Notes under the pieces: generated by a model | What the model was told of the DNA's origin: nothing | What the model saw: the letters and a program-made list of their open reading frames with translations, nothing else | Databases searched by the model: none | Made by a program: the position numbers and the translations under genes | Shown here: positions 1 through 7,202 of the stretch, piece after piece | Layout: every line of letters starts with the position of its first letter | Position numbering within the stretch: the first letter of the stretch is position 1 | Origin: Chitinophaga pinensis | Lineage (GTDB): Bacteria; Bacteroidota; Bacteroidia; Flavobacteriales_D; Crocinitomicaceae | NCBI GenBank assembly: GCA_945870115.1 | Contig: CAMBRH010000018.1 | Span: 1-19,982, forward strand | Direction of reading: 5' to 3' | Length of the DNA stretch: 19,982 bases

Positions 1-174
1 AAAACCTGCATTTACAATATTTGCGCCCATCATGTCGTAAAACAAAGGATCGAGCGTTATTTTTAATGGAGCCACATTGTCAGGATCATCATAAATTTTA
101 GTATAATTCACCTCTTGAGAAAAAGCATTACTTGCTATCGTAAATAATGATGCGCTTAAAATTAATTTTTTCAT
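1..174 (-). CDS. Secreted protein of unknown function, N-terminal part only
   Basis: The frame opens with ATG (complement of 172-174) and runs without a stop off the left edge, giving 58 residues. The first ~19 residues are a signal peptide: two lysines, a hydrophobic core and a small-residue end (ASNAFSQ) typical of Flavobacteriia exported proteins. The mature part begins around EVNYTKIYDD and is acidic and polar. I do not recognise the family from this fragment. It diverges from the gene starting at 333, with about 158 bp shared between them. A -7 type element lies at 197-204. Export to the periplasm or outer membrane is inferred from the leader only. Confidence 0.75.
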   Translation of the reverse strand, partial: MKKLILSASLFTIASNAFSQEVNYTKIYDDPDNVAPLKITLDPLFYDMMGANIVNAGF

Positions 175-196
175 AATATCGTATTTTTATTTGAAG

Positions 197-204
197 CAAA
201 ACTA
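197..204 (-). promoter_or_regulatory. Candidate -7 promoter element for the left-edge secreted protein
   Basis: Read on the minus strand this is TAGTTTTG, a full match to the Bacteroidota -7 consensus TAnnTTTG. It lies about 22 bp upstream of the start codon, which would leave a leader of roughly 15 nt. No convincing -33 TTG is seen at the usual distance, so confidence is limited. Confidence 0.35.
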
Positions 205-230
205 AAACTTATGCAAAAGCTGTAAAATAG

Positions 231-238
231 TACATTTG
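231..238 (+). promoter_or_regulatory. Candidate -7 promoter element for the lamin-tail-domain gene
   Basis: TACATTTG matches TAnnTTTG exactly and would start a transcript near 245, leaving a leader of about 88 nt. An alternative nearer the gene pairs TTG at 279-281 with TACTTTTA at 301-308, with 19 bp between them, but its -7 box has one mismatch. Either could drive the gene at 333 and the glycosyltransferase behind it. Confidence 0.4.
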
Positions 239-332
239 CACTAAGCCCTCAAAAAAAACATTTCAATTTTAAAAAAAATTGGATTTCCAAAAACTTTTCT
301 TACTTTTATGTTTTAAAACTTAAGCTAATCAT

Positions 333-2915
333 ATGAAAATATTCTTTTCTTTTTTGTTCTTAACTGTATTTCTTAGTAGTAATTGCCAAGTTCAAGATGA
401 TTTTTCAGACAATGATTTCAGTTTGAATCCTACTTGGCTTGGAGATGATTCAGTTTTTGTTGTTTTTGATGATGGAGGAAATTTAAAATTACGCTCAAAT
501 AAATTAATTGCAAGTTCAACATTTTATTTATCAACTGCTAATTCATTGCTTACAAATACACAATTTGAATTCAATTTACGTTTGGCTTTTTCGACCTCAG
601 GTTCTAATTCAGTAGATGTTTATCTAAATGCTGATCAGTCAGATTTAATGGCTGCAAATTTAAATGGATATTTTGTTAGAATAGGTGAAACATTGGATGA
701 AATTTCGCTTTGGAAAAACTTAAATGGAGTACAATCAAAAATTATTGATGGAGCAGATGCATCAATTGGTACTTCAAGTGTAAATGTAAAAATTAAAGTA
801 ATCTGCTCTGCAACAAACACTTGGTCTTTGGAAAGAGATATAACAGGGACTGGAAATTCGTATGTTTCTGAAGGCACAGTCGTAGATTCTGATTTATCAA
901 GTTCTGCTTTTTTTGGTATAAAAATTAAACAATCAACAGCTAGTTTCTTTCAAAAGCATTTTTTAGATAATGTTTATGTAGGACCAATAATCTTGGATGT
1001 TACAGCTCCAACTTTAGTTTCTGCAACATTAGTTGATGCAACACATGTAGATGTCCTTTTTTCCGAAAGTGTAGATCAAACTTCTGCTGAAAATAGCGCA
1101 AATTATTCTTTTGCTCCAAGTTTAGGAATTGCTTCCGCAGTCCGTGATGCTTCAAATTTCAGTTTAGTACATCTTACCACAAGTTCAGCCTTAATTAATG
1201 GGACAAATTATAATTTAACTATTTCAAATGTCGCTGATTTATTCTCAAACAATATGACAAGTGGCAATTTGAATGTTTCGCTTTTGGTAGGAGAAATTCC
1301 AGACAAAGGAGACATCGTTATTACAGAGTTTTTCTGTGATCCTTCACCAAAAATTGGTTTGGCAGAAATAGAATTTGTAGAAATTTACAATAAAAGTTCT
1401 AAAATTTTTCACCTTGAAGACTGGAAATTAGGCGATAACGCAACTTCGGGTACAATTGCTGATTCTTGGATTCTTCCAGGTGAATACAAAGTATTGGTAA
1501 GCACATCAGCTATCGATTCATTTCCAAATTCAATTGCAGTTTCTAGTTTCCCGAGTTTAAATAATGCTGGTGACAATATTGTCATTAGAGATACAAGCGG
1601 ACTTCAAATTGACAGTTTAACTTTCGATGAAACTTGGTATCAGGATGAAATCAAAGCGGATGGAGGTTACACAATTGAATTAATAAATCCAAATGATCCC
1701 TGTTCTGGAAAAGACAATTGGAAAGCCAGTAATTCAGCAAGCGGAGGAACGCCTGGAGCTCAAAATTCAATTTTTGATATTACACCTGATACTCAAGCTC
1801 CAAGTATCATTTTATTAACAGCAATAGCACCAAAATACTTATCTGTAGATTTTTCTGAAGGAATGGATTCATTGAGTTTAGTGAATGCTCTAGCATCAGC
1901 CAATCCAGGATTGACAATTTTTGATATTTTTGCAGCAAGTGCTGAATTTCCTACAAATATTTTAGTGCAATTTAATGAAAATTTAGTTGCTTCACAAACG
2001 TATAATTTCACAATTCAAAACGTAATGGATTGTTGGAATAATAGTGCGAATTTGAGTGGGTCGTTTGCCTTACCTGAAGATGCGACCGTTGGGGATTTGG
2101 TAATCAATGAAATTCTTTCCGACTCAAAAACTGGTGGCGCAGATTTTATCGAACTAAAAAATAATTCAACAAAATTAATTGATTTAAAAGATTATGAATT
2201 GGCAAATTTTTCAAATGATACCATTTCTAATAATAAGTTAATAACTGTAAATTATATTTTAAATCCGGGAGATTACGTTGTGATTACACCAGATTCAAAC
2301 AGTCAAAAACAACTTTATCCAGCAACAGTTTCAGGTAAATTTATTGAAATGAGTTTACCAACTTATAGCAATGATTCTGGCACAGTTTATCTAATTAAAG
2401 CATACAATATAATTGATAAAGTGAGTTATGAAAGTGATTGGCAATTTGCATTGCTGGATGATACTGATGGAAAATCATTGGAAAAAATAGATTCAAAAGG
2501 ACTTTCTAATGACAAAAATAATTGGCACACAGCTTCTGAAACAATTGGATTTGCCACTCCAGGAAGAGAAAATTCTCAAGAAATGTATGGCGAAAAAGAC
2601 GGTGTAATTTCACTTACAAATTCTGTTTTTTCACCAGATAATGATGGCAATGAGGATGTGCTTCAAATCAATTATTCAATGATAAATTCTGGGAAATTAG
2701 CTACTTTAACGGTTTATGATGATCGTGGTAGAAAAGTCAAAGACATCACAAAAAGTGAATTAATTGGAACTGAGGGTACTTTTACTTGGGATGGCGTTAC
2801 AGAGACAAATCAAAAAGCAAGTATCGGAACTTACGTTTTATTTTTTGAAGCATTTGATTTAGCTGGTGAAACTTTTTCAAAAAAAATTGCATTTGTTTTG
2901 GCCGGGAAATTATAA
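333..2915 (+). CDS. Secreted multi-domain lamin-tail-domain (LTD) protein
   Basis: An 860-residue exported protein with a signal peptide in about residues 1-20. The order is: an N-terminal beta-rich region opening with a DDFSDNDFSLNPTW motif like those of Bacteroidota cell-surface proteins (~22-215); an Ig-like domain starting DVTAPTLVSA (~222-320); a first lamin tail domain (~325-445, KGDIVITEFF...EFVEIYN); a second Ig-like domain starting DTQAPSIILL (~486-575); a second lamin tail domain (~585-700, VGDLVINEIL...DFIELKN); and a C-terminal FlgD/CHU-type Ig-like module (~765-860, FSPDNDGNED). The last module is a common cell-surface end domain in this phylum, but I do not see a clear canonical type IX secretion signal. 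LSSNC near residue 18 resembles a lipobox poorly, since Asn is at -1, so ordinary signal peptidase I cleavage is likelier. It is probably a surface or extracellular structural protein, co-transcribed with the gene at 2922. Confidence 0.85.
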   Translation: MKIFFSFLFLTVFLSSNCQVQDDFSDNDFSLNPTWLGDDSVFVVFDDGGNLKLRSNKLIASSTFYLSTANSLLTNTQFEFNLRLAFSTSGSNSVDVYLNADQSDLMAANLNGYFVRIGETLDEISLWKNLNGVQSKIIDGADASIGTSSVNVKIKVICSATNTWSLERDITGTGNSYVSEGTVVDSDLSSSAFFGIKIKQSTASFFQKHFLDNVYVGPIILDVTAPTLVSATLVDATHVDVLFSESVDQTSAENSANYSFAPSLGIASAVRDASNFSLVHLTTSSALINGTNYNLTISNVADLFSNNMTSGNLNVSLLVGEIPDKGDIVITEFFCDPSPKIGLAEIEFVEIYNKSSKIFHLEDWKLGDNATSGTIADSWILPGEYKVLVSTSAIDSFPNSIAVSSFPSLNNAGDNIVIRDTSGLQIDSLTFDETWYQDEIKADGGYTIELINPNDPCSGKDNWKASNSASGGTPGAQNSIFDITPDTQAPSIILLTAIAPKYLSVDFSEGMDSLSLVNALASANPGLTIFDIFAASAEFPTNILVQFNENLVASQTYNFTIQNVMDCWNNSANLSGSFALPEDATVGDLVINEILSDSKTGGADFIELKNNSTKLIDLKDYELANFSNDTISNNKLITVNYILNPGDYVVITPDSNSQKQLYPATVSGKFIEMSLPTYSNDSGTVYLIKAYNIIDKVSYESDWQFALLDDTDGKSLEKIDSKGLSNDKNNWHTASETIGFATPGRENSQEMYGEKDGVISLTNSVFSPDNDGNEDVLQINYSMINSGKLATLTVYDDRGRKVKDITKSELIGTEGTFTWDGVTETNQKASIGTYVLFFEAFDLAGETFSKKIAFVLAGKL

Positions 2916-2921
2916 CAAAAC

Positions 2922-4436
2922 ATGATTAATATTTTTAAGCACAAAAATTATTTATTTTTTGCTCTTTTAATTCTTCTTTATTTTTACTTTGATTTTCATA
3001 AAGTTTTATTTTTAAAACCACAAGGAATCCATTTTATGAGGCAAACAGATTCATTATCTTTTGCCGCAAATTATTACAATAATGGCTTCCATTTTTTTCA
3101 GAGCAAAGTTTTTAACCTGCAAAGCTTAAATGGAAATGCTGCTTGTGAATTTCCAATCATTTATTATCTCGCTGCAGTTTTACGTTTGATATACAACAAT
3201 GATGTATTTATTCTTCGATTTATTACTTTAATAATTAGTTCAATTGGATTTTTGTATTTATACAAACTTTTAAAAGACTTTTTTAAGAGTGAATATTTTG
3301 CCATTATTTTTACATTTTTATTTATTTCTTCAACAGTTCTTTTAAACTATTCGATTAACTTTTTGCCTGACCCAAGTGCGTTGGGATTAATCTTTATTGG
3401 ATGGTTCTATTTCTATAATTTTATTAAGAGTAGAGAAAAATCAAAAAATTTGATAATTGCTTTTGTTTTTTTCACCTTAGCTGCCCTGTTGAAAGTTACA
3501 TTTTTTCTTCATCCCTTGAGTGCGTTTTTAACTCTGATTTGTTTGGATGTTTTGGCGAAAAAAAGTTTCAAAATAATACTAAAAGAAAATATCAAGGCAA
3601 TCTCGATAATATTTTTTTCACTCTTAATTATCGTTTCATGGAATTTATACATGATTGATTTCAATACAAAAAATCAAGTGAAATCTTTTTTATTTGAGCC
3701 ACTTCCAATTTGGAACTTGAGCAAAAAGGAAATTTTCGAGGTGTGGGATTATATGTCCAATTATTGGTTTACAAAATATTATTTTCAAACTACTTTTCAT
3801 TTATTCTTTTTGCTAATTATTTTAGGAATTGTTTTTATCAAAAAAAATGAGAAATCATTATTGCTGTCTGCAATTTTTGTTTTTTTAGGATCTTTATCAT
3901 TCTTCATGCTCTTTTATTCTCAATTCAAAGAACATGATTATTATTTTATTACCTTAATTCCTGCCATTGTTTTTCTTGTCAGTTCCTCGTTTGTCTCCTT
4001 AAAAAATAAATTTCCAAATTTAATAAATCACATTTCCATCAAATTAATTTTAGCATTTATTTGTGTCCTTAGTCTCAATTATGCAAGTAAAAAATTAGCT
4101 GAGAGATTCGATATTAAAAATGATTTATATGCTACAATTGGTGAAAAATTAGTAACTACAGAAAATTTTATTAATTCACTGAAAATTTCTAAAAAAGCCA
4201 AATTTATCATTGTCCCAGATTTAACGCCTAATGGTGGATTATACTTTATAAATCATCCAGGTTGGTCAGTAAAAGATTCTAGTATTGCGAGTATTTTAGA
4301 ATACAAAAAGTATTTAAAATCTGGAGCAGAATATGTTTTATTTACAGATAAGGAGTATTTTGATAAATTTAATTCATCTAATCTAGAATTTTTAAAAGAA
4401 AAGGACGGAAAATTTATTTGTAAAATAAATAAATAA
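2922..4436 (+). CDS. GT39/ArnT-like polytopic membrane glycosyltransferase
   Basis: A 504-residue integral membrane protein with roughly ten hydrophobic segments, followed by a soluble ~100-residue C-terminal part. After the first membrane segment comes HFMRQTD (Asp43), then GNAACEFPIIYY (Glu76). This RQTD...EFP arrangement is characteristic of bacterial GT-C/GT39-like enzymes, which use a polyprenyl-phosphate sugar to modify an acceptor outside the cytoplasmic membrane; an acidic residue in the first loop is the usual catalytic position. It starts 6 bp after the LTD protein's stop, so the two are probably one transcript, and the secreted partner or an envelope glycan may be the acceptor (inference). 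There is no recognisable ribosome-binding site, which is normal for the phylum. Sugar donor and acceptor cannot be read from the sequence. Confidence 0.78.
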   Translation: MINIFKHKNYLFFALLILLYFYFDFHKVLFLKPQGIHFMRQTDSLSFAANYYNNGFHFFQSKVFNLQSLNGNAACEFPIIYYLAAVLRLIYNNDVFILRFITLIISSIGFLYLYKLLKDFFKSEYFAIIFTFLFISSTVLLNYSINFLPDPSALGLIFIGWFYFYNFIKSREKSKNLIIAFVFFTLAALLKVTFFLHPLSAFLTLICLDVLAKKSFKIILKENIKAISIIFFSLLIIVSWNLYMIDFNTKNQVKSFLFEPLPIWNLSKKEIFEVWDYMSNYWFTKYYFQTTFHLFFLLIILGIVFIKKNEKSLLLSAIFVFLGSLSFFMLFYSQFKEHDYYFITLIPAIVFLVSSSFVSLKNKFPNLINHISIKLILAFICVLSLNYASKKLAERFDIKNDLYATIGEKLVTTENFINSLKISKKAKFIIVPDLTPNGGLYFINHPGWSVKDSSIASILEYKKYLKSGAEYVLFTDKEYFDKFNSSNLEFLKEKDGKFICKINK

Positions 4437-4460
4437 AAGTTAAAATATGATTTATTATTT

Positions 4461-4468
4461 TAAATTTG
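4461..4468 (+). promoter_or_regulatory. Candidate -7 promoter element for the Pmp3-domain lipoprotein
   Basis: TAAATTTG matches TAnnTTTG and lies 26 bp before the ATG at 4494, giving an expected leader of about 20 nt. The -33 region is only AT-rich. It separates the lipoprotein/DUF2752 pair from the glycosyltransferase transcript upstream. Confidence 0.5.
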
Positions 4469-4493
4469 TAGCATAACCATTAAAATATATAAC

Positions 4494-5153
4494 ATGAAAA
4501 ATTTTATTAGAATTCAATTAGTTGCACTTTTTGGTGTACTAATTTTAAGCGCTTGTTCAACTTCAAATGATGTTGTTTCGAACAATTTTATTACAAAAAG
4601 AAAGCACAACAAAGGTTTTTACATTGATTTTAAAGGGAAAAATAATTCTCAAAAAGGAAGTGATTTAGCTAAAGAAGAATTTGCCTTGGCAAATGATAAA
4701 ACAAGCGTTAGCACAGGTAAAAAAACAGAAAAATCAGAAGTTGAGTATGAAAATCAAATTGTAACTTCATCTAATGACAATAATTTTGTTGCAGATGCAG
4801 TTGAGCCAACAGACAATGTAAACCTTGATGAAACCTCTTCTGAAATTGAATCAAATTCAACTTCAGTAATTGAAAACGGAAAAAATAATTTTGTTGTTTC
4901 TGAAAAAAGTTCTAAAAAGGAGCAAAAAATCGCGGCAAAACATACCGTTAAAGCATTAAAAAAATTAGCGAAAGCAAACCAAAAAGATGATACAAGCCAT
5001 ATATTAATAATTGTTTTATGTTTTTTCTTACCTCCAGTAGCAGTTTATTTACATCAAGGAGAATGGAATAATAAATGTTGGATCAACTTGCTATTAACTT
5101 GTCTTTGTGGGCTACCTGGAGTGATTCATGCTTTGATTGTATGCACTAAATAA
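4494..5153 (+). CDS. Lipoprotein with C-terminal Pmp3/YqaE (UPF0057) domain
   Basis: A 219-residue protein with a lipoprotein signal peptide ending LSAC (lipidated Cys21). Residues ~22-165 are polar, low-complexity and rich in Ser, Asn, Lys and Glu, and look disordered. Residues 168-219 form the small two-helix Pmp3/YqaE domain, recognisable by FFLPPVAVYL and by INLLLTCLCGLPGVIHAL. Free-standing Pmp3/YqaE proteins are ~50-residue stress-linked membrane proteolipids of uncertain function; here that unit is tethered behind a lipid anchor and a long linker. The DUF2752 gene begins 6 bp after its stop. The family calls for the lipobox and Pmp3 part are firm; the role is unknown. Confidence 0.82.
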   Translation: MKNFIRIQLVALFGVLILSACSTSNDVVSNNFITKRKHNKGFYIDFKGKNNSQKGSDLAKEEFALANDKTSVSTGKKTEKSEVEYENQIVTSSNDNNFVADAVEPTDNVNLDETSSEIESNSTSVIENGKNNFVVSEKSSKKEQKIAAKHTVKALKKLAKANQKDDTSHILIIVLCFFLPPVAVYLHQGEWNNKCWINLLLTCLCGLPGVIHALIVCTK

Positions 5154-5159
5154 TTTCTT

Positions 5160-5477
5160 GTGCTAAAAAAAATTAAATTAGGGATAAGAGCGTCAATTAT
5201 TTTTTCACTTTTTATTTTACCATTAATTTTAATTTTTTTACCTGCTGATTTTTTTGATTTCGGAACTTCAATTTGTCCATCAAAAAGTTTATTAAATATA
5301 GAATGTTTGGGATGTGGAATCACAAAAGCAATCCAACATATAATTCATTTCGAATTTAAAATTGCTTGGGAGTACAACAAATTAAGTTTTGTTGTACTCC
5401 CTTTTTTTTTATATTTCTGGACTAAACAACTCCTGGAATATTATCGTTATTTCAACAAAACAAAAAAAGAGAAATGA
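5160..5477 (+). CDS. DUF2752 small membrane protein (GTG start, internal terminator)
   Basis: A 105-residue protein read from GTG at 5160. It has an N-terminal membrane helix (~10-28), then the DUF2752 signature CPSKSLLNIECLGCG (Cys39, Cys49, Cys52), followed by TKAI and by the AWEYNKLSF segment leading into a second helix. The family's function is not established. The GTG start is chosen because it lies 6 bp after the upstream stop and gives a full family-length N-terminus. The codons for WEYNKLSFVVLPFF form a perfect 14-bp inverted repeat followed by nine T's (5368-5410). Transcripts may therefore end inside the gene, and full-length product may be limited. Family call good, expression uncertain. 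Confidence 0.78.
   Translation: MLKKIKLGIRASIIFSLFILPLILIFLPADFFDFGTSICPSKSLLNIECLGCGITKAIQHIIHFEFKIAWEYNKLSFVVLPFFLYFWTKQLLEYYRYFNKTKKEK
5368..5410 (+). terminator. Strong intrinsic terminator inside the DUF2752 coding sequence
   Basis: GGGAGTACAACAAA (5368-5381) pairs perfectly over 14 bp with TTTGTTGTACTCCC (5388-5401) across a 6-nt loop. Nine T's follow at 5402-5410. This is the full form of a rho-independent terminator, with a GC-rich stem base and an immediate U-tract, yet it lies 67 nt before the stop codon of the gene it sits in. Confidence 0.85.
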
Positions 5478-5531
5478 TCGATTAGATAAATTCAAAATAG
5501 TTCCAAAAATATTTTTTTAACAAAACAGCTC

Positions 5532-5539
5532 TATTTTTG
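5532..5539 (+). promoter_or_regulatory. Candidate -7 promoter element for the saccharopine dehydrogenase-like gene
   Basis: TATTTTTG matches TAnnTTTG and lies 36 bp before the ATG at 5576, implying a ~30-nt AT-rich leader. The -33 region has a T-tract but no TTG. The position fits a separate transcription unit after the DUF2752 gene. Confidence 0.5.
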
Positions 5540-5575
5540 ATTTTTATTTAACTTTACAAACTTTTAAAAATCGAA

Positions 5576-6907
5576 ATGAAAACAATATTAATTATAGGTG
5601 CAGGTTTATCAAGTTCTTCTTTGATTAGATATTTTTTAAGCAATGCGTCATCTCATAATTGGCAAGTCAGAATTGTTGATCAAAACATAGATTTAGTTAG
5701 AAAAAAAATCAATGGAAATGAACGAGGAATTGCATTGTCTTTCAACGCTTTAAATCCTGAAGAAAGAAAAACTGAAATCGAAAATGCTGATTTGGTAATC
5801 AGTATGTTACCTGCACGTTTTCACATCGATATAGCAAAAGATTGTATCAAATATAAAACAAATTTAATTACTCCTTCATACGTAACACCAGAAATGAAGG
5901 CTTTGCATCAAGAAGCAATTGACGCAGGAATCATTATCATGAATGAAATTGGTGTAGATCCAGGCATTGATCACATGAGTGCTGCAAAAATTATTGATGA
6001 AATTATTGATAAAGGCGGAAAGATAAGTAGCTTTAAATCCTATTGTGGTGGTTTAATTTCTCCCGAAAGTGATGATAACCCTTGGAATTACAAATTCACT
6101 TGGAATCCAAGAAATGTGGTTTTAGCAGGTCAAGGCGGTGCATCAAAATTTATTAGAAATAACCGTTATAAATACATTCCATACCATCAATTATTTAAAC
6201 GACTTGATCGAATTGAAATCGCTGGTTACGGTGCTTTTGAAGGTTACGCAAATAGAGATTCACTTTCATATCGAGAAGTTTATGGTTTAGAGGATATTCC
6301 TACAATTTTCAGAGGTACTTTAAGAAGAGTTGGTTTTTGTGAAGCTTGGGACATTTTTGTTCAACTTGGTTTAACGGACGACACTTATACCATTGAAAAT
6401 TCAGAAAATTTCACAGCAAGAATTTTTATCAATAGTTTTTTACCATATAGCATTGAAGAAGCTGTTGAAACTAAATTCAAAAGACTTTGGACCCCTGATA
6501 ATGAAGAATTATTTCAAAAATTTTCTTGGCTTGAAATTTTTGATGATAAAAAAATAATTGGTTTTAAAAATGCCACTCCTGCTCAATTATTAGAAAAAAT
6601 TCTTGTAAACAAATTGAGTTTAAATCCAAATGATAAGGACATGTTGGTAATGTATCATGAATTTGAATACGAATTGAATTCTGAAAATCATACCATTAAT
6701 TCTTCTATGGTAAATATTGGCGAAGACCAAACTTATACTTCTATGAGTAATACCGTTGGTTTACCAGTAGCCATTTGTGGAAAATTAATTTTAAATGATG
6801 ACATTACGCTAAAAGGAGTTCAAATTCCAGTCATGCCTGAGGTTTATTTACCAATTTTGAGCGAATTAGAAACTTTCGGAATTACCTTTAATGAGGTTTG
6901 GGGATAG
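5576..6907 (+). CDS. Saccharopine dehydrogenase-family oxidoreductase
   Basis: 443 residues, near the usual ~450 for this family. The N-terminus is a Rossmann fold with the nucleotide-binding turn GAGLSSSS (residues 8-15), followed by the paired-domain core with MNEIGVDPGIDHMSA, a hallmark of LYS9-like saccharopine dehydrogenases (glutamate-forming). Known members oxidise saccharopine to glutamate and 2-aminoadipate semialdehyde with NAD(P)+ in lysine degradation, or run the reverse step in lysine synthesis. No lysine-ketoglutarate reductase domain is fused or adjacent, so the substrate is not certain; other members act on different imino-acid substrates. A cytoplasmic single-gene unit by spacing, with its own candidate promoter. 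Confidence 0.85.
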   Translation: MKTILIIGAGLSSSSLIRYFLSNASSHNWQVRIVDQNIDLVRKKINGNERGIALSFNALNPEERKTEIENADLVISMLPARFHIDIAKDCIKYKTNLITPSYVTPEMKALHQEAIDAGIIIMNEIGVDPGIDHMSAAKIIDEIIDKGGKISSFKSYCGGLISPESDDNPWNYKFTWNPRNVVLAGQGGASKFIRNNRYKYIPYHQLFKRLDRIEIAGYGAFEGYANRDSLSYREVYGLEDIPTIFRGTLRRVGFCEAWDIFVQLGLTDDTYTIENSENFTARIFINSFLPYSIEEAVETKFKRLWTPDNEELFQKFSWLEIFDDKKIIGFKNATPAQLLEKILVNKLSLNPNDKDMLVMYHEFEYELNSENHTINSSMVNIGEDQTYTSMSNTVGLPVAICGKLILNDDITLKGVQIPVMPEVYLPILSELETFGITFNEVWG

Positions 6908-6913
6908 AATTAA

Positions 6914-6937
6914 GACTAAAGATTAGAGGACTAAAGA
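6914..6937 (+). repeat. Short imperfect direct repeat in the 3' spacer
   Basis: GACTAAAGA occurs at 6914-6922 and again at 6929-6937, just after the dehydrogenase stop. Short repeats built on gattaaaga-like units are common between Flavobacteriales genes. No function is inferred. Confidence 0.5.
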
Positions 6938-6951
6938 CACGAGACTTTAAT

Positions 6952-7018
6952 TCTCGATAGAAATCATTTAATTCAAACATGAGATATATTCTTTTTTTAA
7001 AACTAATTTCTACCGAGA
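6952..7018. repeat. Inverted repeat with 13-bp arms
   Basis: TCTCGATAGAAAT (6952-6964) and ATTTCTACCGAGA (7006-7018) are reverse complements except for one position. The 41-nt interior is AT-rich. No U-tract follows, so it is not a simple terminator. It may be a remnant of a small repeat element or an mRNA 3'-end structure. Confidence 0.5.
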
Positions 7019-7040
7019 TTTGAGTTTTAAATAACTATCT

Positions 7041-7145
7041 ATGTCAATCATAATTATTAGTATAATCGTTTTACATTTTGTAGCTGGAATTGTTTTTCTA
7101 ATGGTAAAACTTTCTCCAAAAAAAGATTCAAAAGTTAAAAAATAG
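7041..7145 (+). CDS. Possible 34-residue single-helix membrane peptide
   Basis: ATG at 7041 opens a 34-codon frame ending in TAG at 7143-7145. The product has one hydrophobic stretch (IIIISIIVLHFVAGIVFLMV) followed by a short, strongly basic tail (KLSPKKDSKVKK). This is the charge pattern of a small inner-membrane protein with a cytoplasmic C-terminus. The bias is notable in DNA that is otherwise non-coding spacer. It has no ribosome-binding site or clear promoter, and no family is recognised. It lies between two larger genes and just ahead of the mreB terminator. It could also be a chance frame. Confidence 0.45.
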   Translation: MSIIIISIIVLHFVAGIVFLMVKLSPKKDSKVKK

Positions 7146-7148
7146 ACT

Positions 7149-7184
7149 AAAAAAAACCTCAAATCTTTTCAGAAATGAGGTTTA
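7149..7184 (-). terminator. Intrinsic terminator of mreB
   Basis: AAACCTCA (7154-7161) and TGAGGTTT (7176-7183) form an 8-bp stem. Read on the minus strand, the stem runs straight into a run of T's (complement of the eight A's at 7149-7156). It lies about 20 bp past the mreB stop codon. Confidence 0.75.
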
Positions 7185-7202
7185 CAATTCAGTTTAAAAT
7201 TC

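Noticed and set aside
351..392. LTD protein as a lipoprotein (LSSNC).
   Set aside because: Asn at the position before Cys is atypical of a lipobox; ordinary signal peptidase I cleavage fits better.
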